Shown here: positions 7,745-16,146 of the stretch, in pieces
Layout: each line of letters begins with the position of its first letter
Position numbering within the stretch: position 1 is the stretch's first letter
Assembly: GCA_963836605.1 (NCBI GenBank)
Contig: CAWIKB010000009.1
Span: forward strand, 434,001-498,000
Reading direction: 5' to 3'
Length of the DNA stretch: 64,000 nt
Source of the DNA: Bog-473 sp963836605
GTDB taxonomy: Bacteria; Actinomycetota; Acidimicrobiia; Acidimicrobiales; RAAP-2
Made by a program: the position numbers and the translations under genes
Notes under the pieces: generated by a model
The model's database searches: none
Seen by the model: only the letters and a program-made list of their open reading frames with translations
What the model was told of the DNA's origin: nothing

Positions 7745-10067
7745 ATGACGAAGTTGGGGGCAATCGTTTTGGGTATGGGAGAAATGTCTTCCGATGGGGG
7801 TAGCTCTCACACTGGGCGATTCCTTCCGCCCAGGACACGGCTTCGTGTTGTTGTGGTGGCGGCGCTGTTGGTCGCGGTAAGTGGAGCCGCGTCCTATGTG
7901 ACCGTCGCTGCCTCCTCCGGCTCCGGCAATATTGCCGGAGCGACCGTCGTGCCCCAGAACGTGATGAGCGCAGGACTCGACGACACCTGCGCCATCCTCC
8001 CTGGGGGAACAGTCGATTGCTGGGGCAACGGTTACCTGGGTCAGCTCGGCAATGGCAGCGCAAAGCCGTCATCCACGCCGGTGCCGGTGACCGGACTCAC
8101 TGGTGCGACGCAGGTCACGTCGACGCAGCTCAGCAACTGCGCGCTCACGGGCGGTCTGGTCCAGTGCTGGGGAGACTGCGCCAATGTTCCGCTCGCAATG
8201 GCGGTCTCGTCGGATAGCTACAGCCGGTGTTGATCAGCGGCATCACCAACGCCACCCAGATAAGCGGAGGGGCCGATTCGGTGTGCGCGCTGCTCGCCAC
8301 CGGCACGGTGGACTGCTGGGGCTACGACACGTCCGGCCAGCTGGGCGACGGCGGCACAACGCAGACGACCTTTCCCGTGGCCGTGACCGGATTGTCGGGC
8401 GTGAAGCAGATCGCAGCCGGCGGGTACCACGTCTGCGCCCTCATGACGGCAGGCGGCGTCGAGTGTTGGGGTAATGGGAGCTTCGGCCAGACGGGCCAGC
8501 CCGGCGGATCGAACACGCCGCATCCACTCGCTGTCCCGGGCACTTCAAGCATCACGCAGATCTCGAGTGGCCTCTACCACACGTGCGGCGTGACCAGTGC
8601 GGGGGCGGTGCTGTGCTGGGGCAACAACATCGACGGTGAACTGGGCAACGGGGCATTCACCTCGCTCAAGACTCCGGTAAAAGCGCTCGGCGTGGCGGGC
8701 GCCGTCGCAGTGACCGCGGGCAAGCAACACACCTGCCGCGTTGCTTTCCACTGGCACGGTCGACTGCTGGGGCTATGGGCTCTACGGCCAGCTCGGCCGA
8801 GTCTCCCCGGTGTCGAATCCCGTTCCCGCGGCGGTACCCAGATTGGCGGGGATTGACGATGTCGTGGCCGGCAGCGAGAGTACCTCCGCGGTCGATCGCG
8901 TCGTCGGGCGCAGTGCAGTGCGTCGGCGGCGACTACGAAGGCGAGTTGGGGAACGGCACCAACGGGTTCTCCGACGTGCCGGTGGCGGTCAATGGCCTCA
9001 GTGATGCTACCGCGGTTTCGTCCGGTTTCTACTATGTCTGCGCCCTCGTGGCCCTGGGCGCGGCCAAGTGCTGGGGACTGGGGCAGTCGGGTCAACTCGG
9101 CACCGGGTCGTCGGCGAGCCACGGCTGTGCCCCTACCGGGTCTCCGGGAGCAAGGGATGCACGGATATCAGCTGGCAACGACGACACGTGCGTCATCGGC
9201 CACCCAATGAAGGGCTGACCTGCTGGGGCACGGGCGATAGCGGTGGCCTTGGCAACGGGCCACCACGATTGAACCGTCGGGACGTGGCGATACGGGCATG
9301 ACAGGGGTGTCCCAGGTGGTGATGGGGGGGTTCTTCGGCTGCGCTCTGGTGAGTGGAACGGTCTCGTGCTGGGGCGATGGCGCGCTCGGCCAGCTCGGGA
9401 ACGGCAGTACGCCGGCCGCGCAGCCGACGCCGGTCGGCGTTGTGAGGATCACGACGGCGACGCAGATCGCGGTCGGCGAAGACCACGCGTGTGCGATCAT
9501 TGGCCCGACGGCCACCGTCGAATGCTGGGGCAATAACTCGAATGGCGAGCTGGGTGATGGCACGACGACGAAATCGGACGTTCCGGTGCCCGTCGTTGGA
9601 CTCTCCAATGTCAGCGCCGTGACAGCCGGCCAGAACAGCTCGTGCGCGTGCTGGCTACCGGCACCGTGGATTGCTGGGGGGCGAACAACTACGGACAGAT
9701 CGGTAACGGCCAGACGGGAGCGAACGTTCCAACCCCCACGGCGGTGAGCAGTCTCACCGGAGTCGCATCGCTTTCGGGCTTCGGATTGACCAATTGTGCC
9801 CTCGTAGCGGGCGGCGCGGTCGACTGCTGGGGTTTTGGCGGCGACGGTCAGGACGGCTACGGGGCGCAGCTGAGCATCAACGTCCCCATGGCGGTCACTG
9901 GTCTCACGAACGTGAAGTCGATCTCAGCCGGCTTCGCGGTCATGTGCGCGCTCACCTCGTCGAACACCGTCGATTGCTGGGGCTACAACCTCTACGGCCA
10001 ACTGGGCAACGGCGTATTCGCCAGCTACACGACGCCACAGACCGTGACAGGTCTGACCGTCTCTTGA
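7745..10067 (+). pseudogene. RCC1-repeat secreted beta-propeller protein, frameshifted
   Basis: Starts with a membrane or signal segment (RVVVVAALLVAVSGAASY near residues 34-51) and then carries about twelve RCC1-like repeats of the form CALxxGTVDCWGxNxxGQLGNG. The frame changes at least six times: near 8225, 8735, 8800-8890, 9190, 9295 and 9640. Each piece resumes the repeat pattern exactly, so one gene of roughly 770 codons is broken by small indels. Intact homologues are exported or surface propellers of unknown partner. Either a recent pseudogene or an error-rich assembly stretch. Confidence 0.85.
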
Positions 10068-10320
10068 CGCACTCGCTCATCAGGCCGATCGCATAGCATT
10101 TGCGACCGGTCACAGCCCGCCTCGTCCCTTTTGGGCGCCGTCCGCCAGGGGGCGAGAGGCGGCGGGGGAGCGCGTCCGTGCAGGCCAACCCAAATGAGGA
10201 TGTCCAAGCACCACCCAATACTGCGTATCTGGAAGAAGGGCCGATGCGGCAGTGAACGCCTCGAGGTACACGGCGGTGGCCACAAATCTTGCCTGCCCTC
10301 ACTTCGGTCAAGTTGGACGA

Positions 10321-10326
10321 TAGCCT
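10321..10326 (+). promoter_or_regulatory. -10 hexamer TAGCCT, leaderless DUF4352 gene
   Basis: TAGCCT lies 9 bases before GTG at 10336, with no Shine-Dalgarno between them. Confidence 0.45.
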
Positions 10327-10335
10327 GCGATCTCC

Positions 10336-10878
10336 GTGAGAAACCGATCGATGCACATCATGAAGAGCATGGCGGCGGCTCTGGCTGTGGCCGTTGCCCT
10401 TGGCTTTGGGCTTGTGGCTACGGCGCCCCTGGCCTACGCGAACACGACCGACCACAAGCACAAGAAGGCGGCCGTGCCGCTGCACATTGGGCAGGTCGCC
10501 AAGGACGGAGGCCTCGCCTTCACGGTGACCGGAGTGCAGTGCGGCGTGAAAAGGGTGGGCGCACCCAATGCAACCGGAGAAGCGGCGCCAGCCGGAGACA
10601 GTGTGCCTGCCACCTCAGTGCAGGCCATCAGGGGCACGCACATCTTCTCGGCGTCGGAACAAAGGGCTGTAGACAGCCGCGGGAACCAGATCAGAGCCGA
10701 CGATTCCGCCGCGATCTACATCCCCAACAACACCAAGGCCGAGTACATGTGGGTGCAGCCCGGGACCTCCATTACCGCGGTCGTGCCGTTCTTGCTCGCG
10801 GATTCAGGCAAGATAACGAAGTTCATCCTGCACGACTCACTCTTCGGCGGCGGCGTGACGGTCAACAACGTCGGCTGA
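10336..10878 (+). CDS. Secreted DUF4352-like protein
   Basis: Small exported protein of unknown role. A signal peptide covers about residues 9-36 (MKSMAAALAVAVALGFGL, then ATAPLAYA with an AxA cleavage site). The mature part follows the DUF4352 (telokin-like) beta-sandwich pattern: IGQVAKDGGLAFTVTGVQCG near 51, a variable centre, SASEQRAVDSRGNQIRADDS near 114, TSITAVVPF near 147 and ILHDSLFGGGVTVN at the end. Residues 75-100 lack the usual hydrophobic strand, and another frame fits part of it better, so two compensating indels may lie there. GTG at 10336 is supported by the hexamer upstream; ATG at 10351 or 10360 is possible. Confidence 0.7.
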   Translation: MRNRSMHIMKSMAAALAVAVALGFGLVATAPLAYANTTDHKHKKAAVPLHIGQVAKDGGLAFTVTGVQCGVKRVGAPNATGEAAPAGDSVPATSVQAIRGTHIFSASEQRAVDSRGNQIRADDSAAIYIPNNTKAEYMWVQPGTSITAVVPFLLADSGKITKFILHDSLFGGGVTVNNVG

Positions 10879-10948
10879 GAGGTTGCGGTGACGGCCGATC
10901 TAGCAATCAGCTGCACTGCTGTGGCTACGCCCCGGCGACTCCAGGAGG

Positions 10949-11563
10949 TCAGCTGGCCGCCTTGGAGAAGGACGCGCTGAACACATTGCCTGGCCCGGGA
11001 ATGACGAGGTTCAAGACCGGAGTTGTGAGGCCGCAGCGGCTCAACGGAGGAATCGTGTACGTACCGGAGAAGGCGGAGTTCGAGGTGAGGGAGAAGTTTC
11101 CGCTGAACGTCACCGACACGGGCTGGGATGTACCGCACGTGTTGCCCACCAGATTCAAGGGCAGCGAGAGGGGATCGAGCGAGGTCACCAAGACGTTGAA
11201 TTGAGCCGTTGCGGTGACCGCCAACGTCTTCAGGGTTACGTGGCCCACCACCGGCTTGACGGGAGACAACTCAAAGGTTGCTTTGGCCAGGCCGATACCG
11301 GCCAAGGACACCGTGGTGCTCGCGGGAGGGAGGGTGAGGTTGCCGGTCAGCGTTCCAGTGGTGAGATCGATCGAACCCTTGAAGGATCCCGGCGGCACCG
11401 TGACTGTTTGGTGCAACTTGGCCAGAGTCGTGGACGCGTTGACGGTGTAGTTCACCGGAAAAACGATGTCAGCACCGGCTGGAGGCGCCGCGAACTGCCC
11501 AAAGAGCACGATTGTCGAAACAAGCGCGCCAATGCAACCCGCAATGCGGAGAAGATGTTTCAC
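10949..11563 (-). CDS. Secreted DUF6801-like beta-rich protein
   Basis: Exported protein of 204 residues, function unknown. The signal peptide has LLRIAGCIGALVSTIVLFG followed by a PPAGADI cleavage region. The mature chain is almost all beta-forming, with alternating Thr, Ser and Val, and resembles secreted proteins of mycobacteria and acidimicrobia. Two cysteines, in GNTCG and SRCG, could form a disulfide. GTG at 11563 is chosen because GGGAGGG lies 8-9 bases upstream; the open frame extends about 39 codons further without signal features. Confidence 0.7.
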   Translation of the reverse strand: MKHLLRIAGCIGALVSTIVLFGQFAAPPAGADIVFPVNYTVNASTTLAKLHQTVTVPPGSFKGSIDLTTGTLTGNLTLPPASTTVSLAGIGLAKATFELSPVKPVVGHVTLKTLAVTATAQFNVLVTSLDPLSLPLNLVGNTCGTSQPVSVTFSGNFSLTSNSAFSGTYTIPPLSRCGLTTPVLNLVIPGPGNVFSASFSKAAS

Positions 11564-11752
11564 CGTCGATTCCCTCCCACGTCCTAGCTGACGAGGATGC
11601 AATGCCCGATTGGCCCCGTTGCCAAACCTACGTGTGAGTGATTTCTGTTGTTGAAACGATGCCTCCCGTGCGTCGAGCACTCGAGCTGTTAGCCCAAAGC
11701 CCGAACAAGCCGTCGTGCTGACCGCCGAGCGCCGCGGCCGGGTCCATCTCGG

Positions 11753-12421
11753 TCAGGGCGGTGGTGCCGTGCTGTTCACCGTGAGCTGGGGGTTGGCAAC
11801 CATGAGCGTGAGGTTGTTGCCGGTAAGGAATGAGCTCGGGACATAGCTCACCGGGCCGTTGAGCGAGTTGGCCAGGGCGTGAGCGGCGGGCAGTCCGGCT
11901 GGCCCATAGATGATCTGCGAAGGGGCTCCCGGTGGGATCACATTCGGCGCGTCGTTGACCCCGCTCACCACGAATCCATTGCCCCGCAGACCGTTGGCGG
12001 TCGAGCTGGCCAGATCCCCCGACCCCGAGGCGTTGAGGACGTCGACCGTCACGGCGCTGTTGGCCGGCAAGGGGACGGTCGTTGTGGTGGTGGTCGACGT
12101 CGTCGTGCTCGATGTGGAGGTCGTGGCGTGATGGGTTGGCAGCGTGGTCGGGGGGGCCTTGGCCGCTGGGCTCGTCGGGCGGACGGCGATGGCTACGGCC
12201 ACCGCCGCGACGACGACCACAATGACGACGCCCGCCGCAATCCACCAGCGACGATCGATGCCGGATTTGAGGGGATCCTGGTACGCGACAACCCCACCCT
12301 CACGAAGGAAGGCTCTGGCGACCTCTTCGGGAGACTGCACCCGCCCATCACCGAGACCGGCTTCTTCAGCGCTATGAACGCCCTGTTCCGGGTCGTTGCC
12401 GGATCCTTCCGAGGTTTCCAC
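11753..12421 (-). CDS. Membrane-anchored LytR C-terminal (LytR_C) domain protein
   Basis: 222 residues: a charged cytoplasmic N-terminus (1-56), one membrane segment WWIAAGVVIVVVVAAVAVAI (about 58-77), a Thr/Ser-rich spacer (about 85-117) and an extracellular LytR_C domain beginning VTVDVLNASGSGDLA near 124. In LytR-CpsA-Psr proteins this domain follows the phosphotransferase catalytic domain; here the catalytic domain is absent, as in VanZ- or cell-wall-linked stand-alone forms. The role is probably in the cell envelope. GTG start, with CATAAT 6 bases upstream. Confidence 0.75.
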   Translation of the reverse strand: METSEGSGNDPEQGVHSAEEAGLGDGRVQSPEEVARAFLREGGVVAYQDPLKSGIDRRWWIAAGVVIVVVVAAVAVAIAVRPTSPAAKAPPTTLPTHHATTSTSSTTTSTTTTTTVPLPANSAVTVDVLNASGSGDLASSTANGLRGNGFVVSGVNDAPNVIPPGAPSQIIYGPAGLPAAHALANSLNGPVSYVPSSFLTGNNLTLMVANPQLTVNSTAPPP

Positions 12422-12602
12422 CCCATGATTATGGCTCGCAGCACCTCACCCCCTCGTTGAAGCGCCATTTGGCGTCTCCCTGAGGCACCGTGTCGTGGCT
12501 CTGTTCCCACCCGCCTCCCGGAAGTCGGTCTGACCGTTGGGCCCTGCTCGCGCAAGCGTCACGCAAGTGCCACGTTGGGTCTCCGTTCGGGGCGCTGCTG
12601 GC

Positions 12603-12608
12603 TACGAT
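12603..12608 (+). promoter_or_regulatory. -10 hexamer TACGAT, leaderless small ORF
   Basis: TACGAT is 6 bases before GTG at 12615. The same hexamer and spacing occur before the MDMPI-type gene at 26379. Confidence 0.4.
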
Positions 12609-12614
12609 CGCGAC

Positions 12615-12806
12615 GTGGGGGATGGGGACGATTTCGAGACGGAGACGGAAGTCTGTAATGACGCCGGCTCGGGCGGCTCCACCGGCTCAGGCGGCACTGA
12701 GGTATCCGAAGCCATTGAACGCCGAAGGAGCGCGAGATGGCGACTCCATGCAACCGAAAAACTGGCGAATGGAAAAATCAGGCTCGTGTTTCGTCGACCT
12801 CTTTAG
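12615..12806 (+). CDS. Small unknown protein, 63 residues
   Basis: Not recognised. The product has an acidic, Gly/Ser-rich N-terminal half with TGSGG-like stretches and a basic helical C-terminal half (EAIERRRSARWRLHATEKL). The only support for it being a gene is a promoter-like hexamer 6 bases before GTG and a composition that looks coding. It ends 4 bases into the tail of the convergent LOG-family gene. The other frames here look like noise. Confidence 0.35.
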   Translation: MGDGDDFETETEVCNDAGSGGSTGSGGTEVSEAIERRRSARWRLHATEKLANGKIRLVFRRPL

Positions 12807-13390
12807 CGTCGATCTACAGAGTGTGTAGAGGTTGGAGGTTGCGACCCCTGGGCCACGAGATGCAGAAGGACCTCGGGATCGGTGACGACGGCGAGCCGGT
12901 CGGCGTGGAGCGGACGGACGAAGCCCGTGTCGACGGCAAGGGCGACGAAGCGCAAGAGATCGTCGAAGTAGCCATCGACGTTGAGCATCCCGGTGGGCTT
13001 GTCGTGGATCCCGAGTTGGCGCCAGGTCACGATCTCCATGAATTCCTCAAGGGTGCCGAATCCTCCGGGCAGCATGATGAACGCGTCGGAGAGATGAGCC
13101 ATCCGGGCCTTTCGTTCGTGCATGGAACCGACCACGTCGAGACGGGTCAGACCGGCATGGGCGATCTCGTGATCGACCAGGGTCTCGGTGATGACGCCGG
13201 TGACCTGCCCCCCTTCCCGTAGGGCAGCGTCCGCCAGCACCCCCATCAGGCCGACCGAGGCGCCGCCATAGACGAGTCCCAGGCCGTGACGGGCCATCAA
13301 CGTGCCCAGCGCGGCGGCTGCGGCGGCGAACGAAGGTCGGTCGCCCGAACTCGACCCGCAGAAGACGCACACGCGCTTTAGCTCCGACAT
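12803..13390 (-). CDS. LOG-family protein (TIGR00730), cytokinin riboside monophosphate phosphoribohydrolase-like
   Basis: Rossmann-fold nucleotide hydrolase that releases a base from a riboside 5'-monophosphate in the cytoplasm. The 195 residues carry VCVFCGSSSG at the start, YGGASVGLMG near residues 41-50, SMHERKARM near 88 and the signature PGGFGTLEE near 109-117. I use the ATG at 13390 rather than the longer frame because the first beta strand follows directly. It is convergent with a small ORF and upstream of the MFS gene in the same orientation. Often annotated lysine decarboxylase in error. Confidence 0.88.
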   Translation of the reverse strand: MSELKRVCVFCGSSSGDRPSFAAAAAALGTLMARHGLGLVYGGASVGLMGVLADAALREGGQVTGVITETLVDHEIAHAGLTRLDVVGSMHERKARMAHLSDAFIMLPGGFGTLEEFMEIVTWRQLGIHDKPTGMLNVDGYFDDLLRFVALAVDTGFVRPLHADRLAVVTDPEVLLHLVAQGSQPPTSTHSVDRR

Positions 13391-13450
13391 GCAGACAGTC
13401 TCAACGTCGCGTCCACCGCCGGCAACACGGGCAAGCGATGCCACCAAGTG

Positions 13451-14914
13451 TCAGGCCAGGCTCTCCTTGATCGGGAGCGAGGGGGTGGCCCGTTGCGGCT
13501 TCCGATGCCGTCGAACGATGGTCTCTGCGGCGTCGGAGTCATGAATCGACAGCGAGAATCCGATTGCGGCTACGGAAAAGACGGCCGCGGCCAAGAAGGC
13601 GAGGTGGTAGGCACGCATGTTCGGGTGGGTGATTCCGCCGGCGGCATGGGTGGAACCGATCCCTATGAGCACGGTGGAGAGGATGGCCACACCGACGGCG
13701 CTCCCGAGTTGACGCCCCGTGTTGAACAGGGTCGAGGCCCGGCCGGTTTCGGCGGGGGAGATCTGAGCGAACGAGGCGGCCTGATTGGGAACGAAGACAT
13801 TGCCCATCATCATCCCCAACGTGAACATGACGACCCGGATCAGCCACAGGTTGGTGGTGACCGTGAGCTGGGTCAGGAGAAGCATGGTGCCCGTGAGGCC
13901 AACCAGACCCAAGGTGATGTGACGGCGGGGACCCAGTCTCGGATAGATGAGCCGACTGGCCAGTTGGGCACCGAACATCACCCCGAACGCCTCGGGGAAG
14001 GTCGAGAGGCCGGACTGCAGGGCACTGAGGCCTCGGGCGTCCTGGAAGTAGAGGGGAATGAGGTAGAGCGTGCCGAGAAAGGCCGCTCCGGCCAGGAACA
14101 TGATCCCATTGGTCGATCGGAAGAGACGTCCGGACAGAAGGCGAAGATACACCAGGGGTTGGGTGGCGCGGAGCTCGACGAGGACGAACGCGCCGAGCAG
14201 AAGCACTCCGGCCAAGCAGGCCCCGAGCACACCTCGAGACGCCCAACCTTTGAGCGGACCTTCCGAGATGCCGTACATGAGCAGGCCGAGTCCCGCGCCT
14301 CCCAGGAGGAAGCCGGGGAGATCGAACGCACCGGCCGCGATCGGTGTCGATCGCTCGAGGCACAGGACACCCCACGTCACTGCGGCAATGCCAAGGGGCA
14401 CGTTCACGAAGAACACCCACCGCCACGAGAGGTCGGTGACCAGGAGTCCGCCGAGGACCGGGCCGAGCGCGGGCGCCACCGTGGTCGGTACCGTGAGGAT
14501 GCTCGACGCCCGAATCCGTTCGGCGGGCGGGAACACCCGGAAGAGCATGGCCATGCCCACCGGGGCCATCATCCCACCGCCGGCCCCTTGCACAACCCGG
14601 AATAGGACAAGCTGCGAGTAGCTCTGAGCCACCCCGCACAGAGCCGACGCGACGGTGAACACGATGATCGCGGTGATCAGAACCCGCTTGCCACCGAAGC
14701 GGTCGCCCAGCCACCCCGACGCGGGAATGAACACCGCCAGGCTCACCAGGTAGGCGATGACGATGCCGTCCACCGCGGTCGGCGCGAGGTGGAACTGGCG
14801 CCCGATGGTCGGCAGCGCGACGTTGACGATCGTGATGTCCATGATGTTCATGAACATCGCCGAGACGAACACCACGGCGACGGCGACCTTCTGGTTGAGA
14901 CGGACTGCGGGCAC
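13451..14914 (-). CDS. MFS drug exporter, DHA2 (14-helix) family
   Basis: Proton-driven efflux protein of the EmrB/QacA type in the cytoplasmic membrane. Near residues 23-34 the first helix carries the DITIVNVALPTI motif characteristic of DHA2. Motif A appears as GWLGDRFGGKRV near 66, and motif C-like GPVLGGLL near 147. Length (487) and about fourteen hydrophobic segments fit. GTG at 14914 has AGGA 9 bases upstream; the ATG at 14980 would add a non-conserved Arg-rich stretch. The next gene upstream is a LacI regulator in the same orientation, but 90 bp separate them. Confidence 0.88.
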   Translation of the reverse strand: MPAVRLNQKVAVAVVFVSAMFMNIMDITIVNVALPTIGRQFHLAPTAVDGIVIAYLVSLAVFIPASGWLGDRFGGKRVLITAIIVFTVASALCGVAQSYSQLVLFRVVQGAGGGMMAPVGMAMLFRVFPPAERIRASSILTVPTTVAPALGPVLGGLLVTDLSWRWVFFVNVPLGIAAVTWGVLCLERSTPIAAGAFDLPGFLLGGAGLGLLMYGISEGPLKGWASRGVLGACLAGVLLLGAFVLVELRATQPLVYLRLLSGRLFRSTNGIMFLAGAAFLGTLYLIPLYFQDARGLSALQSGLSTFPEAFGVMFGAQLASRLIYPRLGPRRHITLGLVGLTGTMLLLTQLTVTTNLWLIRVVMFTLGMMMGNVFVPNQAASFAQISPAETGRASTLFNTGRQLGSAVGVAILSTVLIGIGSTHAAGGITHPNMRAYHLAFLAAAVFSVAAIGFSLSIHDSDAAETIVRRHRKPQRATPSLPIKESLA

Positions 14915-15005
14915 GATCTTACGTTCCTGACTACGAGGGAGGCGAGCGTCGCACGGCGCACTGAGACACCGGTTGCGCAAACCCTGCCGACGAGGATCCT
15001 ATTCG

Positions 15006-16046
15006 CTACACCGCAGGTATTGGGCGGGTCCCGACCGACTCTCGGGCCACGAATTCGGGGTCAGACGGCCGGATTTCGGGGTCAGGGGAACGGCCCACCT
15101 CGAGGAGCAGATCATGGGTGACGGAACGGGCCTCCCGGTAACGATCGACTCGTAGCACGGCGATGGCCGGGCGGTACGCCCTCGCCCAGTCCGAGTCCCC
15201 GAACGTGATGAAGGAGACATCCTCGGGCAGCGCCAGCCGCATGTCGGACATCGTCCCGAGGAGCTGGGGCGCCAGCCGGTGTGAAGCACAGATCACGGCG
15301 TGTCCGGGCCTGTCCTTGCCCACCCACCGGCCCAGTGCCTCCGCAGTCTCGTTGGTGGAGAACTCCATGGGGGTGAAGCAGTGCTGCACCTCCATGTCCC
15401 GCCGAGTCGCCGCGGCGATCACGGCCCGGCGCCGCAGTTCGACCCGCGTCGATGGCCCAGGTGGGTCGGGGAAGGGCGCCCGGCTGACGAAGAGCACGAG
15501 GCGGTGGCCGTTCCGGGCCAGGTCGTCCACCGCACGGCCAATAGCCCGATCTTCGCCGGATCCCTCGGCCTCGAGGTCCGACGGCGAATGGACCACGGCG
15601 ATGTCCGGCTCCAGGACCGAGAGATTGCCCCGATCCTGCATCACTCCCACCACGATCACGCCGGCGACCCGCTGGTCCCCGAAGAGCTCGAGCTGGTGAC
15701 GTTCGACCGCGGCGTCACGCTGGGCGTCGCCGACCACGACGGCGAAACCGCACGGTTGGGCGACGTGCTGCACGCCACGGATGAACGGGAGGATGACGGG
15801 GTTGGTCAGGTCCCGGACGAGGACCCCCAACGTCGTGCCCCGTTTGGTCCGTAGCCCCCGGGCCCTCGCATCGGGGCGGTACCCCAGCCGGTCGGCCGCG
15901 ACGACAACCCGAGATCGGGCCGAGTCGCTGGCGTAGCCGGAATTGCTCAGGACGCGGGACACAGTGGCCGTGCTCAGGCCCGCCTCCTCGGCCACCCGCT
16001 TGATACCGACACGTCCTCGGGGCGGTGGTGCATGGTGGTTGGTCAT
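15006..16046 (-). CDS. LacI-family transcriptional regulator
   Basis: Sugar-responsive DNA-binding repressor of 346 residues. The N-terminal helix-turn-helix KRVAEEAGLSTATVSRVLSN (about 15-34) is followed by the hinge RLGYRPDARARGLRTKR. From about residue 72 a periplasmic-binding-protein-like effector domain runs to the end. ATG at 16046 follows CTGGAG. A 26-bp perfect palindrome with a central CG begins 12 bp upstream, so autoregulation is very likely. The adjacent divergent gene is a DUF3089 hydrolase; no sugar transporter is adjacent, so the effector is unknown. Confidence 0.9.
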   Translation of the reverse strand: MTNHHAPPPRGRVGIKRVAEEAGLSTATVSRVLSNSGYASDSARSRVVVAADRLGYRPDARARGLRTKRGTTLGVLVRDLTNPVILPFIRGVQHVAQPCGFAVVVGDAQRDAAVERHQLELFGDQRVAGVIVVGVMQDRGNLSVLEPDIAVVHSPSDLEAEGSGEDRAIGRAVDDLARNGHRLVLFVSRAPFPDPPGPSTRVELRRRAVIAAATRRDMEVQHCFTPMEFSTNETAEALGRWVGKDRPGHAVICASHRLAPQLLGTMSDMRLALPEDVSFITFGDSDWARAYRPAIAVLRVDRYREARSVTHDLLLEVGRSPDPEIRPSDPEFVARESVGTRPIPAV

Positions 16047-16057
16047 GAGCTCCAGTT

Positions 16058-16083
16058 GGTATATGTAATCGATTACATATACC
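16058..16083. promoter_or_regulatory. LacI-type operator, 26-bp perfect palindrome
   Basis: Left arm GGTATATGTAATC is followed by its exact reverse complement, with CG at the dyad as in LacI/PurR-type operators. It lies 12 bp before the LacI regulator start and 64 bp before the divergent DUF3089 gene, so it can control both. I saw no second copy in the window. Confidence 0.85.
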
Positions 16084-16146
16084 CTAGGCCGAAAGGGGAG
16101 CCGCGGCCTCGACTGTCCGGGGTAACGCGGTGCCGAGGGGGACGAG

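Noticed and set aside
7007..7810. A 267-codon minus frame over the relaxase remnant
   Set aside because: The plus strand shows relaxase motifs across frames; the minus product matches nothing and has no coding character.
10131..11204. A 357-codon plus frame over the DUF4352 and DUF6801 genes
   Set aside because: It conflicts with signal-peptide-bearing genes on both strands and has shadow-type composition.
5312..13000. An attR copy of the tRNA-Arg 3' end marking an element boundary
   Set aside because: No convincing repeat of the T-arm and acceptor sequence was seen to the right.
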